From CAVVXX01 sp052389895 (GTDB lineage Bacteria > Pseudomonadota > Alphaproteobacteria > Micropepsales > Micropepsaceae), in assembly GCA_052389895.1 (NCBI GenBank), contig JBQTHM010000047.1, positions 1 through 53,873 of the forward strand: a DNA stretch of 53,873 nt, given 5' to 3'. How positions within the stretch are numbered: the stretch's first letter is position 1; each line of letters begins with the position of its first letter. The position numbers were made by a program, and so were the translations under genes. Under the pieces are notes generated by a model. The model had not been told where the DNA came from. It saw only the letters and a list, made by a program, of their open reading frames with translations, and did not search any database. Shown here one piece after another: positions 15,807-24,785 of the stretch.

Positions 15807-17342
15807 TTAGCGGTTCGGCCTGCGCTCATCTGGCCCGCCTTCCTCGGATTCGCGCCTCTTGCGCGGCTCGCCGCCATTCGGCGGCTCGTTTTCCTCGGCC
15901 TGAGGGCCGCGCTGCGTGCGACGGGGGCGATCCGCGCTTTCGGTATCCGGACGCCCACCGCGCGCTGCGGCGTCTTCGTCCGGCCCCCCGGTACTACGGC
16001 GGCCAGCGCCTGCATCGCGACCTGTCGGCCCACCACGAGGAGTTGCTGCCTCATTATCCGTTCCGCCCGGCCGTCCACCGCGACGTGCCGCCGCGTCATC
16101 ATCCGCTCCGCCCGGGCGCCCGCCGCGGCGCATGGCGGCATCTTCATCCTGCCCGCCTGGGCCTCCCGCACGTGTTCGGTCTTCCGGACCGCCCGGGCGC
16201 CCGCCGCGGCGCATGGCGGCATCTTCATCCTGCCCGCCTGGGTCCCCCGCACGTGTTCGGTCTTCCGGACCACCCGGCCGCCCGCCGCGGCGCGCTGCAC
16301 CATCCTCATCCGTTTCGCGTGGGCCCGCGCGGCTGCGGTCACGCCCGCGCTCTGTCGCGTCCGGACCAGCACGCCGCTCGCGCTCCAGGCCCTCCCGATC
16401 CACGGCCCTGCGGCCCCGATCAGTTTCGCCTGCAGCGTCGCGCGCGCGCCTTTCGGATGACGGTATCGGCCGGAAGTTACGGTCATGCAGCTTGGGTCCC
16501 GGCTGGCCCGAGCCTTCCTGGCGGGCCAGATTGCGTCCCTTGGAAACCGGAACGACCGGCACGTCCCGCTTCAAGACCGAGCGGAATTGGACCGGCCGGA
16601 TCTGTTGCCCGCTCGCACGTTCGATCTGTCGTTCTGTAATCGATCGATTGACCATGCGGTCGCCTGAGATTTCGTATTTGGTCGTGTCACGCGTACGATT
16701 GATGATATTGCGTACGCGTCTCGAATCCGAGAAGGCGTACTGTTTGTAGTCGCGGCTGTAAAAATGCCGGTCGTCTACGAATATCCACAGGTTGAAGAAG
16801 GCATCGCCGCCGAGATCGTACCAGTCGGCATAGCCGTAGTAGTCGTTCCAGCCGAAACGGCCGCCATAGTACGGTCCGTCATAGAAATAACCGTAGTCGG
16901 GTGGCATCGCCAGCCAGCCGAAAAAGCCGCCACCCGTGCGAAAGATTACCCAGGCAGGCGCCCAAACATAGCCCGGAATCCACATCCATCCGTAAAAAGG
17001 ATCCCACACCCAGCGCCCGTAGTGGAATGTGAGGGGCCAGGGGTCAAAGCTCACCCACAGAAGACCGACGTCTGTATATGCCCAGTACCCATTGAAATAC
17101 GGGCGGTAGCGGTGTGCGCGCGGCGGAATCCACACGTCTCCCCAGCGCGGGTGCTGTATCCATCTGCCGTGCCTGGAGAGGCTGCGGTGGAAATAAGCGA
17201 AGCTCACCCCACCGACATTTATGCCTACGCTGAAATCCACGCTGGCGGCCGCAGGCGTCGGAGCGGCGACAACCGCGCCTCCGGCGAGGACACCAGCCAA
17301 CGCAAAAACGGTCGCTGTGCGAGACAGGGGAAGGCGGATCAT
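15807..17342 (-). CDS. DUF6600-type exported protein with repetitive Arg/Gly/Asp tail
   Basis: 511 residues from the ATG at 17342, which has GGAGAG about 5 nt upstream. A signal peptide (about 1-33) is followed by an aromatic domain (35-180) full of Trp and Tyr-Gly motifs such as HGRWIQHPRWGDVWIPP and HYGRWVWDPFYGWMWIPGY, matching the DUF6600 pattern of repeated YGRW/W-x-P elements. From about 290 to the end the protein is low-complexity, rich in Arg, Gly, Asp and Pro. It contains a 27-residue repeat with the core GGRPGGPEDRTRAG and DEDAAMRR, encoded by an 81-bp DNA repeat. Function is unknown. An envelope location is inferred. Confidence 0.75.
   Translation of the reverse strand: MIRLPLSRTATVFALAGVLAGGAVVAAPTPAAASVDFSVGINVGGVSFAYFHRSLSRHGRWIQHPRWGDVWIPPRAHRYRPYFNGYWAYTDVGLLWVSFDPWPLTFHYGRWVWDPFYGWMWIPGYVWAPAWVIFRTGGGFFGWLAMPPDYGYFYDGPYYGGRFGWNDYYGYADWYDLGGDAFFNLWIFVDDRHFYSRDYKQYAFSDSRRVRNIINRTRDTTKYEISGDRMVNRSITERQIERASGQQIRPVQFRSVLKRDVPVVPVSKGRNLARQEGSGQPGPKLHDRNFRPIPSSERRARDAAGETDRGRRAVDREGLERERRAGPDATERGRDRSRAGPRETDEDGAARRGGRPGGPEDRTRAGDPGGQDEDAAMRRGGRPGGPEDRTRAGGPGGQDEDAAMRRGGRPGGADDDAAARRGGRPGGTDNEAATPRGGPTGRDAGAGRRSTGGPDEDAAARGGRPDTESADRPRRTQRGPQAEENEPPNGGEPRKRRESEEGGPDERRPNR
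16111..16300. repeat. 81-bp in-frame tandem repeat
   Basis: Two almost identical 81-bp units start at 16111 and 16192, and a partial third starts at 16273. Each begins with CCCGGGCGCCCGCCGCGG or a close variant. The first two units differ by only a couple of bases. The unit is 27 codons, so changes in copy number keep the DUF6600 gene in frame. Degenerate copies flank the block (about 16030-16110 and 16300-16400). Confidence 0.85.
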
Positions 17343-17569
17343 TGTTCTCTCCAACTGCGGAACCGGCGCGCCGGGTCTGCGCACGTCCGTCCAGGTCGTC
17401 CGCCCCTCTGCCGGCATTGCATTTCCAGATTATGACAACAACAAGGCCGCCGTCGCGGTTCCGCCGCCGGTAGCAGGCGGCGTACCCGCATTTCACGCAA
17501 GGTACCGAAATTGCTTCGATTTCTGGGTCCCGAGCAGGATCGCTATATTCACGAATGGCAGGAGGGGCA

Positions 17570-18604
17570 ATGGACTTCACTAGCGACAATTCCTATGGCG
17601 CCGCGCCAGAAATCCTCCATGCACTGGCGAACGCCTCGACCGGCCCCGAAGCTGCATATGGCGAAGATGCCACAACAGCGCGGCTAAATAGCCTGTTCGC
17701 CGAGCTGTTCGGAAGCGAGGTGTCGGTGTTTCCCGTAGTGACAGGCACGGCGGCAAACTGCTTGGCGCTTGCTTCGTTCGTGCCTCCCCATGGCGCAATA
17801 CTTTGCCATGAGCACGCGCACATCGATACCGACGAGTGCGGAGCAGCCGAATTTTTCACCCATGGCGCGAAACTTGTCCGCGTCAGCGGCCCTTCCGGCA
17901 AGCTGACTTCTGCAGTTCTTGAACCGGTACTTTCCCGCTTTGAGCGAGGTAACGTGCACCAGGCACAGCCCGCAGCGATCAGCATCACGCAGCCGACCGA
18001 GGCCGGAACGGTCTACCGGCCAGATGAAATCTCGACTCTTGCGCAGATCGCTCATGGGCGCGGTATGGCGTTGCACATGGACGGCGCGCGTTTTGCCAAC
18101 GCGGTGGCGTTTTTGGATGTCATGCCTGCCGCTATCGCGTGGCGGGCCGGTGTTGATGCGCTATCCTTCGGTGCAACAAAGGGCGGGTGCCTTTGCGCCG
18201 AGGCCGTCGTCTTCTTCAACCAGGCGCTCGCTCGCGATTTTGCATTCCGGCGCAAGAAGGCGGGCCACCTGCTTTCCAAGATGCGATACCTATCGGTGCA
18301 GTTCGAAGCCTATCTGGCTGGCAACCTTTGGCTCACCCTCGCCCGTCACGCCAATGCGCTCGCGCAAAATCTGGCCGAAGACCTAAGCGGGATTAACAGC
18401 ATCCGTGTGCTTTATCCCGTGGAGGCGAATGCAGTGTTTGCCGAAGTCCCGGTTAAATTGGCCGCTCAGTTGCGAGCAGAAGGCGCGCGCTTTTTCGATT
18501 GGGGACCAGTGATTAATGGGCGCTTGCCGATCCGCCTCATCACCTCGTTCGCCACGTCCGAACAAGATGTAAACCGCTTTATAGCGGTGGCGCGCTCAAG
18601 CTAG
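17570..18604 (+). CDS. ltaE: Low-specificity L-threonine aldolase
   Basis: 344 residues. It is a PLP-dependent enzyme that cleaves L-threonine or L-allo-threonine to glycine and acetaldehyde in the cytoplasm. The fold-type I beta-eliminating lyase pattern is visible: FTSDN at the N-terminus, GPEAAYGEDATTARL, the substrate/PLP segment HEHAHIDTDECGA, the aspartate in ALHMDGARFANA that pairs with the PLP nitrogen, and the Schiff-base lysine in SFGATKGG. GGAGG lies 5 nt before the ATG at 17570, which favours it over the in-frame ATG at 17555. The stop tetranucleotide CTAG is shared with the convergent autotransporter gene. Confidence 0.88.
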   Translation: MDFTSDNSYGAAPEILHALANASTGPEAAYGEDATTARLNSLFAELFGSEVSVFPVVTGTAANCLALASFVPPHGAILCHEHAHIDTDECGAAEFFTHGAKLVRVSGPSGKLTSAVLEPVLSRFERGNVHQAQPAAISITQPTEAGTVYRPDEISTLAQIAHGRGMALHMDGARFANAVAFLDVMPAAIAWRAGVDALSFGATKGGCLCAEAVVFFNQALARDFAFRRKKAGHLLSKMRYLSVQFEAYLAGNLWLTLARHANALAQNLAEDLSGINSIRVLYPVEANAVFAEVPVKLAAQLRAEGARFFDWGPVINGRLPIRLITSFATSEQDVNRFIAVARSS

Positions 18605-21600
18605 ATGCGGCCGGTGAGCGTGATTACGCCAGTGTGCGCCTGCGCGCGCGAGCCTGCCATGATGTCGTAATTGAAGCCGAGCGACCATGAGCGATAGGCC
18701 CAGGTAAAGCTGGTGCCCGCCACGAAGCGAGAGGCGTCTGGAACTGGGCCTGTAATCGTAAAGGCAGTCGGATTGGAAGCATCGGTGAATGACGCAGTTA
18801 TCTCTGCGGGATCGTTGAGGAAGTCATGGCTCCAGCCGCCACGCAATTCGGGCTGAAAGAATCCGCCTTCAAGCTCGAAGTTTTGACGCAGGCGGAGGCC
18901 AAGGAATGTGCGCAGCGAACGCTGATCGCGGGAATCGATATCCAGGCTGGCACCGCCAGCGCCCCCTTCATCGTAGGCGTTTTCGCTGACGTACAACGCG
19001 TCAATATTCAGGTATGGCGAGATAAGCAGGGATCCGGCATTAAATATGAAGCCGGTCGAGATCCCGCCTGCCGCGAGATAATCGGACCATTTACCGCGCG
19101 CCGTTCGCTTGAGATCGCCCACCTCGATGTCGCGCGAGCCCTTGAAGGTGCCATGCCCCCCAGTTGCATGCGTGTTGAAGAAAAGCACGCGGCCGCGCCA
19201 GTTCGAATACAGAGAGGCCATGAGCCATTTTACGTTTGTCTTGGAGTCGCGCGGCCTGTTCTCCGTCACATTGCCCGCAAAAAAGCTCAACGCACCGCCG
19301 AAGCGACCGTCGCGCGGCGCACCGCCATCGGCGCCAACGGCAAATCCGAAGCCTTTGCCCTCGAAGCCCGGTGCCGAGGAACTGCTGCCGTCGTCGGTAA
19401 GAAAACTGAAATACTCCTGACCCCACAGATTCAACCCAGCGGTCGAATTCGCATATTCCAACAAGGTCTGCTGGCGGGCGCCGACCGGGCCAGTGGCCTG
19501 GTCCGTCAGCATGATCGCAATCGCGCGCGTGCCGCCGCTGACATCGGGCATCAAAGAATCTAGTGCCGAAATAAAGTCTTCTTCCTTAGTCAGGCGCATC
19601 AACGCGGCGCCCAGTTCCGAATCACTCCGCGCCGCCTGCATGAGCGGGCTGTTTACGTACGAATCCGTTCCGAGGTCGCCGGCGCCGTAAATGGAAGCAT
19701 GGTTTCCTTTAAGCTCCAGCTCGGTGGCGGTCTTGCGCTGGAACGATGCGACCAATTCGTTTGGTGCCGCGTCAGGAATATCGATGTCTATTGCATAAAT
19801 GTACGGCGAACTCAGAAGCAGTACCGGGCCGTCCGTTCCGAAAATCAGATTTCCACCAGCGTGTAGGAGTGTGTAGTTGCCGCTGTCGGGCAGAGATGAA
19901 TCGAAGCCAAAACCGATTATCGAGTTACCTGCGAAAACGGCGTTGCCCGTCGTTGTGATGATCCCTTCGCCTAGTGCCGGTGCCTCCGAACCAAGCACAA
20001 AAATTACTGTTCCGCCCGCGGCGACGTTTAGGGTGCTGGCGTCCGCAGAAGGCGTACTCAAGACGCCAAAGCCAAATACGTCAATGTTGAGTGTTCCGCC
20101 CGCGCCGGCATCATAGGAAATCGCACCGCTAAACACAGATTGTTCGCCTGCGGCACCTATGATCGTCAGACTATTCGTGCCCGCGCCAAACGCGACATTG
20201 CCCTCGACCGTGCCGCCATCGTTAAGCGCACCTATGTCCAGCGTGTCGTTGCTGGCGCCAAAGAGAATGTCGCCCGTCACCTGGCCGGTATTGACGAACA
20301 CGATACTGGTTCCGGATGCGGCGTGCGAAAGGTCTGCCGCGATCGTCACAATCGAGGCATCGCTGGCATCGGTCGTCGTTGCGGATATTGTACCGCTGTT
20401 CTTGAGGGTGGTCAGAGTTCCCGACAAATCGCAAATTGTACAGGCAATGAGCGTACCCTCGAAATCTTTCGCTTCGGTCAAAGTGATCGTGGCAGAGATT
20501 ACACCGCTGTTCTCGAGAGACCCGAGCGAACCGCCCTCGTCAACAAGGATTGCAGTCGCAGTGCCGCCCCCGAGACCCGAAGTCGTCGCGGCTATCTGAC
20601 CTTCATTTACTATCCTTGTTGCCGTCGCGCCGCTCGCGATCTCGATTGCTATCGAGTTTGCATCGTCGGCAGTGCTCTGCGTATCGCCGCTGTTGGCAAG
20701 CGCGCTGATGACGAAGGCGTTGAAGAGCCCCCCCTCGAGCAGCACCGTGTGGCCGCTCCCGTCGCCGCTGATAAGAATTGCGGTTGCATCTACTCCCGGA
20801 TCGAGCCCGTTCGCCGCGATCACTCCGCGGTTCAGTATACTGAAATTCTCGTCGGCGTTTGCCGGGTCGTCCAGAATGCCAATGACAATGTCTTGGGCGC
20901 CTGCTCCGGCCAGACTTGGCGAAATCAGCAGCGTCGGCGCGTCGCCAAACGATGACATTACCGCGCGAGCAATCCCCGTTTCGTTTCCCTCCGGTCCCGC
21001 ATTGTAGATGCCGCCAGACACGCTAGCGCCGATGGCCATCGCCGGACCGCTGGGCGGATGCGATTTGGCGCTGCCAGTCGTGGCAGCACCCAATGCGGTG
21101 ATTGAGCCGTTGTTTGTAATCGCGCCCGTTATGGGAGCGGTTGACAGGAGGCCAGTAGCGTTTTCCCCGATTACAATGACGGTGCCGGCTAGTCTTATGT
21201 CGCCCAAAAGCGGACCAAAAATGGCCAGCCCTATCGAATCATCGCCGGTGACCGAAACGGTTGATCCGGACTGAAGCGTAATAGGACCGGTGTAGCCCGC
21301 CGGCGCGACCTCGATGCCAATTCCACCCGTCGCGTTCTTGCCATCCAACGAAATTGTCCCGCCTTGCGTGTAGGCGGATTCCTCGCCGCCGCCTTGCAGA
21401 AGAACGCCAATCGCGCCCGTGCTGGATTTGTTGGAGATCAGGCCGTTGTTGGTGACAAAATTCTCCGAGTCGATTGTTACGGCAGCCCCGGCCTGATTGA
21501 TCGAGACGGCTCCGTTCGATCCGATAAAAATGTCGCCGCTCACCGAGGTTGTGATCGGATCGTCGGTTTTGCCGTCTATAGTCGTTTGAGCGAGAGCAGG

Positions 21601-21657
21601 CACCGCAAGAAAGAGGCCCATCGCGCAGAGAAACGGCAGCAAGCGTCGGATGAGCAC
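18601..21657 (-). CDS. Autotransporter with C-terminal beta-barrel
   Basis: 1018 residues from a GTG start preceded by AAGAGG. A Sec signal peptide (1-23, cleaved at ALA-QT) leads into a passenger of about 700 residues. The passenger consists of repeated short strands with NNG/NSG turns (for example ITNNGSITALG, ENSGVISATI, LKNSGTISATT), as expected for a right-handed beta-helix. The last 280 residues (from about NLWGQEYFSFL) show the alternating aromatic/hydrophobic strands of the autotransporter barrel that carries the passenger across the outer membrane. The C-terminus is Arg-Ile rather than the more common aromatic residue. It may be an adhesin or surface protein. No passenger enzyme motif is seen. 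Confidence 0.85.
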   Translation of the reverse strand: MLIRRLLPFLCAMGLFLAVPALAQTTIDGKTDDPITTSVSGDIFIGSNGAVSINQAGAAVTIDSENFVTNNGLISNKSSTGAIGVLLQGGGEESAYTQGGTISLDGKNATGGIGIEVAPAGYTGPITLQSGSTVSVTGDDSIGLAIFGPLLGDIRLAGTVIVIGENATGLLSTAPITGAITNNGSITALGAATTGSAKSHPPSGPAMAIGASVSGGIYNAGPEGNETGIARAVMSSFGDAPTLLISPSLAGAGAQDIVIGILDDPANADENFSILNRGVIAANGLDPGVDATAILISGDGSGHTVLLEGGLFNAFVISALANSGDTQSTADDANSIAIEIASGATATRIVNEGQIAATTSGLGGGTATAILVDEGGSLGSLENSGVISATITLTEAKDFEGTLIACTICDLSGTLTTLKNSGTISATTTDASDASIVTIAADLSHAASGTSIVFVNTGQVTGDILFGASNDTLDIGALNDGGTVEGNVAFGAGTNSLTIIGAAGEQSVFSGAISYDAGAGGTLNIDVFGFGVLSTPSADASTLNVAAGGTVIFVLGSEAPALGEGIITTTGNAVFAGNSIIGFGFDSSLPDSGNYTLLHAGGNLIFGTDGPVLLLSSPYIYAIDIDIPDAAPNELVASFQRKTATELELKGNHASIYGAGDLGTDSYVNSPLMQAARSDSELGAALMRLTKEEDFISALDSLMPDVSGGTRAIAIMLTDQATGPVGARQQTLLEYANSTAGLNLWGQEYFSFLTDDGSSSSAPGFEGKGFGFAVGADGGAPRDGRFGGALSFFAGNVTENRPRDSKTNVKWLMASLYSNWRGRVLFFNTHATGGHGTFKGSRDIEVGDLKRTARGKWSDYLAAGGISTGFIFNAGSLLISPYLNIDALYVSENAYDEGGAGGASLDIDSRDQRSLRTFLGLRLRQNFELEGGFFQPELRGGWSHDFLNDPAEITASFTDASNPTAFTITGPVPDASRFVAGTSFTWAYRSWSLGFNYDIMAGSRAQAHTGVITLTGRI

Positions 21658-21836
21658 GCAGGCCTCTTAAGCTGTTTGGTTCGTTCGCTAATTCCGCACC
21701 GCCGGCCCAACTCCGGCAGGGGCGAGTGACCTTAGCGGAAAGCCCCGCGGAAACCTAGCGGTGCGTTCATGTCGGGACAACCCGGCTATAAGTGGAATAC
21801 GCGACACATTACGCAAAATATAGGTTGTATCGCGGT

Positions 21837-22790
21837 TCATGCTGCGCCGCCCCGAGCCGCACTTTTCGCGAAGTCCAGCCCCTGCACAGAGCTGGGTGTT
21901 CGCGAACGAATGAACTGGCCTATACGCGAAAGCGATACCTTGGCCTCCGGCGCATGGGGGTAGGCCTGGAAAACGTGGTGCATTCCATCGTAGATCTCGA
22001 CAGACACAGGCACGTTTGCTTCGGCCGCCTTTTCGCCGATCCGCGCCGCGTCGTCCCGCAGCAGTTCTAGGCTTCCTGCATGCACCATAATGGGTGGGAA
22101 ATCGCGAAAATTGCCGAAGATAGGCGAGGCATAGGGATCCGCAGGGTTGGCGCCCTTGAGATAATGCCGCGCACTCACAAACAGCATCTCCCAGGATAGC
22201 ACTACGTCGTTCAGCGAGTTCTGCAGCATGGACCAGCCCGAAAGGGCGAGGTCCGCCCAAGGCGACATCGCGACACAGCCCGCGGGCATGGCAAGTCCCG
22301 CGTTGCGGATGGCAAGAAGCGTTGCGAACGCAAGCCCGCCGCCTGAACCGTCACCGGCCAGCACAATGGACTGCGGCGGAAAGCCCTTGTTCACGAGGAA
22401 ACGGTACGCATCCATCGCGTCGCGCAAACCGGCAGGAAATGGGTATTCGGGCGCAAGCCGATACGCGAGCGACAACGCGGCAGATCCCGCGGCTTTGCAG
22501 AGACGGGCAACCAGCGGCCTATGGGTTTCCGGCGACCCCGAGATGTATCCGCCGCCGTGCAGATAAAGAATGAGTTTCTGCGGCTGGGTTTCGTCAACGC
22601 GCATCCATTCGCCTTTTACGGTCCCCAGCTGCGCGCGCTCGATGATCGCATCCGGCGCAAGCGCGCCATAACGCTCGGTCATGTAGTCATATTGTCGCCG
22701 CAAATCGGCGAGCTCGACGGTCGCCGGTGTTACACGCGGCTTTATCAGGCGCGCGAGGCGCGCAGACAGGGCTATTTGCCAGCTCGGCAT
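21837..22790 (-). CDS. Alpha/beta hydrolase, hormone-sensitive-lipase family
   Basis: 317 residues. The oxyanion-hole motif HGGGY (LHGGGYISGSPETHRP, near 78-82) and the nucleophile motif GDGSGGG (serine near residue 144) identify the HSL (family IV) esterases. The histidine in YDGMHHVFQ is the likely catalytic base, with an aspartate or glutamate before it (HAGSLELLRDDA). These enzymes hydrolyse short-chain esters and lactones in the cytoplasm. There is no signal peptide. The ribosome-binding site is weak. It stands alone between the autotransporter and the small heat-shock genes. Confidence 0.88.
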   Translation of the reverse strand: MPSWQIALSARLARLIKPRVTPATVELADLRRQYDYMTERYGALAPDAIIERAQLGTVKGEWMRVDETQPQKLILYLHGGGYISGSPETHRPLVARLCKAAGSAALSLAYRLAPEYPFPAGLRDAMDAYRFLVNKGFPPQSIVLAGDGSGGGLAFATLLAIRNAGLAMPAGCVAMSPWADLALSGWSMLQNSLNDVVLSWEMLFVSARHYLKGANPADPYASPIFGNFRDFPPIMVHAGSLELLRDDAARIGEKAAEANVPVSVEIYDGMHHVFQAYPHAPEAKVSLSRIGQFIRSRTPSSVQGLDFAKSAARGGAA

Positions 22791-22859
22791 TCCGACACTC
22801 GCGTCGCTCTTGGATGCGGAACTGCCAATCTAGCCCGCAGGGGCACACGCCGGAAGAGC

Positions 22860-22893
22860 GGCCTCGCCCCTTGATCATTTTCGGGGCGAGGCC
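22860..22893. terminator. Strong hairpin between hydrolase and hsp20 genes
   Basis: GGCCTCGCCCC and GGGGCGAGGCC form an 11-bp perfect stem around a 12-nt loop, 13 bp after the hsp20 stop. There is no clear T-run on the minus strand, so it may act as a partly Rho-dependent terminator or as 3'-end protection. Confidence 0.5.
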
Positions 22894-22905
22894 GTGGAAC
22901 AAATT

Positions 22906-23403
22906 TTAGGCGCTTGCGCGCACCGGGACTTTAGAAGTCCTGGCGCTCGCCGATTCTGGCTTCTTAACGATGATCCGCAGGATGCCTTTGTCGAAGTGCG
23001 CCGTAACCATTTCGGGGTCTACTTCGAAGGGAAGGTTGATGGTCCGGAAGAACGCGCCGTAGGAGCGCTCAGAAAGGAAATAATTGCGCTTTTTTTCCTC
23101 GCTTTCGCGGCGCGCCTCGCCCCGGAGCGTGAGAATGTCGCCCGATACCGTCACATCGATGTCTTTTTCCGAGAGCCCCGGAAGCTCAGCCTCGATTTCA
23201 AGCTGCTTGTCCGTTTCGCTCACGTCGATGCGTGGGCTGATCGTTCTGCCGAACTCGGCGAAGTTGCCCGTTTGCATTGGCACGTTCCCAAAGTTGTCGA
23301 ATATGCGGTTGACCTCCTGCTGCAGTGCAATGAAAGGATCCGTCCAGCCTCCCTGGCTCCGGCTCCAAGGGAAGGCAGACGGCAAGTGCGTGTGCATTGT
23401 CAT
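22906..23403 (-). CDS. Small heat-shock protein Hsp20 (first)
   Basis: 165 residues from the ATG at 23403, preceded by GAGGAGG 5 nt upstream. The alpha-crystallin domain covers about 60-155 and includes ELPGLSEKDIDVTVSGDILTLRGE and a strand pair ending in IDFDKGIL-like VTAHFDKGILRI. The C-terminal tail lacks a classic I-x-I motif but has IRIIVKKPES. It is an ATP-independent holdase that binds unfolding proteins in the cytoplasm. The upstream ATGs that would extend the frame have no ribosome-binding site and encode unrelated sequence. It lies downstream of a second hsp20 gene, with a terminator between them. Confidence 0.9.
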   Translation of the reverse strand: MTMHTHLPSAFPWSRSQGGWTDPFIALQQEVNRIFDNFGNVPMQTGNFAEFGRTISPRIDVSETDKQLEIEAELPGLSEKDIDVTVSGDILTLRGEARRESEEKKRNYFLSERSYGAFFRTINLPFEVDPEMVTAHFDKGILRIIVKKPESASARTSKVPVRASA

Positions 23404-23484
23404 GGTGACCTCCTCGAGTTTTCCCCCGCAGGCAATGAACGCGCGAGCGCGCCACGCGGTTTGCAGCGCACGTGCCATGAGCAC

Positions 23485-23518
23485 AAAAAAGGACGCGCGC
23501 CCGGGGAGGCGCGCGTCC
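23485..23518 (-). terminator. Rho-independent terminator after the upstream hsp20 gene
   Basis: Read on the minus strand, GGACGCGCGCC-loop-GGCGCGCGTCC is an 11-bp perfect stem followed directly by six T residues. It separates the transcripts of the two hsp20 genes, or attenuates read-through from the first to the second. Confidence 0.85.
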
Positions 23519-23575
23519 CGACAACGTCAGCCCGGAACGGGGGGGAATTCCGGATGACGCGTATGCCCTGCGGCC

Positions 23576-24037
23576 TTAGGCCGCCTTCGACTTCGCGTCG
23601 ATCACCTTGGCCCCTGGTTGGCCATTAATGGCGATCCGGCGCGGCTTCTGCTCTTCCGGCACGATCCGCTCGAGCTCGATGTGAAGCAGCCCGTTCTCGA
23701 GCCTGGCGCCCTGGACCTCAACATGGTCCGCCAACTGGAAGCGCCGCTCGAAAGCACGGCCCGCGATGCCCTGGTACAGGAACTGCTTGTCTTCCTTGGT
23801 TTCGGTGCGCTTGCCCTGGACGGTCAGCACGCCTTCGCGAACGTCCACATTCAGGTCACCCTCGCCGAAGCCGGCAACCGCCAGCGTGATGCGATAGTGT
23901 GTGTCGTCGCTGCGCTCTATATTGTAGGGCGGATAGGACTGCGACCCTTCGTACTGCGACATGGTGTCGAGCATGTCGAACAGGTGGTCAAACCCGACCG
24001 TCGAACGGAATAGCGGTGAAAAATCGAAACTACGCAT
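23576..24037 (-). CDS. Small heat-shock protein, IbpA-type
   Basis: 153 residues. The start is the ATG at 24037, which has AGGAGG 8 nt upstream; a GTG two codons earlier is too close to that site. The N-terminus (FDFSPLFRSTVGFDHLFDML) is typical of IbpA-type class A small heat-shock proteins. The alpha-crystallin domain spans about 38-130 (YPPYNIERSDDTHYRITLAV, then VREGVLTVQGKR, RAFERRFQLADHVEV). A tail follows with RIAING, close to the I-x-I interaction motif. It binds aggregating proteins during heat shock. The leader has a heat-shock-like promoter and two hairpins. Confidence 0.92.
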   Translation of the reverse strand: MRSFDFSPLFRSTVGFDHLFDMLDTMSQYEGSQSYPPYNIERSDDTHYRITLAVAGFGEGDLNVDVREGVLTVQGKRTETKEDKQFLYQGIAGRAFERRFQLADHVEVQGARLENGLLHIELERIVPEEQKPRRIAINGQPGAKVIDAKSKAA

Positions 24038-24122
24038 GGTCACAACCTCCTTTTCGAAGCGATGTGTCTCGGCCGGTATTCCCGGCCCCTCCGGAAGCCT
24101 TAAGGCCTTCCGGCAACGCTGA
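24038..24122 (-). promoter_or_regulatory. Structured hsp20 5' leader, possible RNA thermometer
   Basis: Two hairpins can be drawn in the leader: GGCCGG-TATTC-CCGGCC at 24071-24087 and a near-palindrome CCGGAAG...CTTCCGG at 24091-24113. They are followed by the AGGAGG of the IbpA-type gene. Alphaproteobacterial small heat-shock genes often carry ROSE-type thermometers in this position. A helix that masks the AGGAGG is not obvious by eye, so thermosensing is only an inference. Confidence 0.4.
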
Positions 24123-24123
24123 T

Positions 24124-24153
24124 TTGGTATCGGCCAAGGCTCCCTTCAAGGGG
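24124..24153 (-). promoter_or_regulatory. Heat-shock (sigma-32-like) promoter
   Basis: On the minus strand CCCTTGAAG (24144-24152) is followed, after a spacer of about 13 bp, by CCGATACC (24126-24133). The first box matches the sigma-32 -35 core CTTGAA. The second is a weaker match to the -10. The position upstream of the IbpA-type gene supports the assignment. Confidence 0.5.
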
Positions 24154-24180
24154 TAAAAAAACGCCTGATTTCCCGGGGTT

Positions 24181-24621
24181 TCAGGGGGTGGGAGCCGTCA
24201 CCATGCGAAAAAAGGCCGCCTGCCAGAACATGAGCATAAGAGAGCAGGCAACCGTCATAGCCTGGGCACGGGAGGGCGCCAAGCCGGCGCTGCGGCGAAT
24301 CAGGTTTTGCAGGAAGCGGCCCTCATCGGGATTTTCCGGGTCGCGCCAATGGCCGCTGCGCAGATAGCTTTCGACGTTTGTGAGAAGCGACGAACCACGG
24401 TTGAGAATCCATTGTAGGCAAAGTCCGGGGAGAAACAACACGTAAAAGAACAGTGCGTCGCGCGATTGGACGGTCCATCCAGTCAACACATAGGCGATCA
24501 CAGCTAGGTGGAGCGCGAGCAACACGATGCCAAGAGCATCGTAGCGGTAACGGCTCTGAGCAAAACTTCGCGGGTATATGCGCTGCACTGGCAAAGTCCG
24601 GCCCGCCCGGCCGGCCCCCAC
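24181..24621 (-). CDS. Small membrane protein of unknown function
   Basis: About 146 residues if translation begins at the GTG at 24621. The start is uncertain: GTG at 24588 is another choice, and the frame stays open to 24831, where it overlaps the divergent lipase gene. Hydrophobic helices lie at roughly ALGIVLLALHLAVIAYVLTG, then DALFFYVLFLPGLCLQWILN, with a last one at the C-terminus (AQAMTVACSLMLMFWQAAFF). A polar segment containing RDPENPDEGRFLQNLIRRSAG separates them. I do not recognise a family. The sequence upstream of the suggested start reads as low-complexity and is probably not coding. Confidence 0.5.
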   Translation of the reverse strand: MGAGRAGRTLPVQRIYPRSFAQSRYRYDALGIVLLALHLAVIAYVLTGWTVQSRDALFFYVLFLPGLCLQWILNRGSSLLTNVESYLRSGHWRDPENPDEGRFLQNLIRRSAGLAPSRAQAMTVACSLMLMFWQAAFFRMVTAPTP

Positions 24622-24785
24622 ACGATGCGAGCAGTATAAACGCACAAATAGCGGTTTTGCTCCCGATTCGGGTGCCGGTGGTACGGTTGCCCCCGGCTGG
24701 GGAGGGGTGTTGAAATTCGCCGGAGATTCCCAGGGGCAGCGGAAGCCGGGTGCGCGCAGATAGCCCTGCCGGAGGGCAAACCAAG

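Noticed and set aside
16111..16300. Repeats considered as a CRISPR array
   Set aside because: Units are 81 bp, directly adjacent with no unique spacers, and keep an open reading frame, so they are a coding tandem repeat.
15503..16486. Long minus-strand frame across the DUF6600 tail and the intergenic region
   Set aside because: The arginine-rich translation is the alternate frame of the 81-bp repeat region, with no ribosome-binding site.
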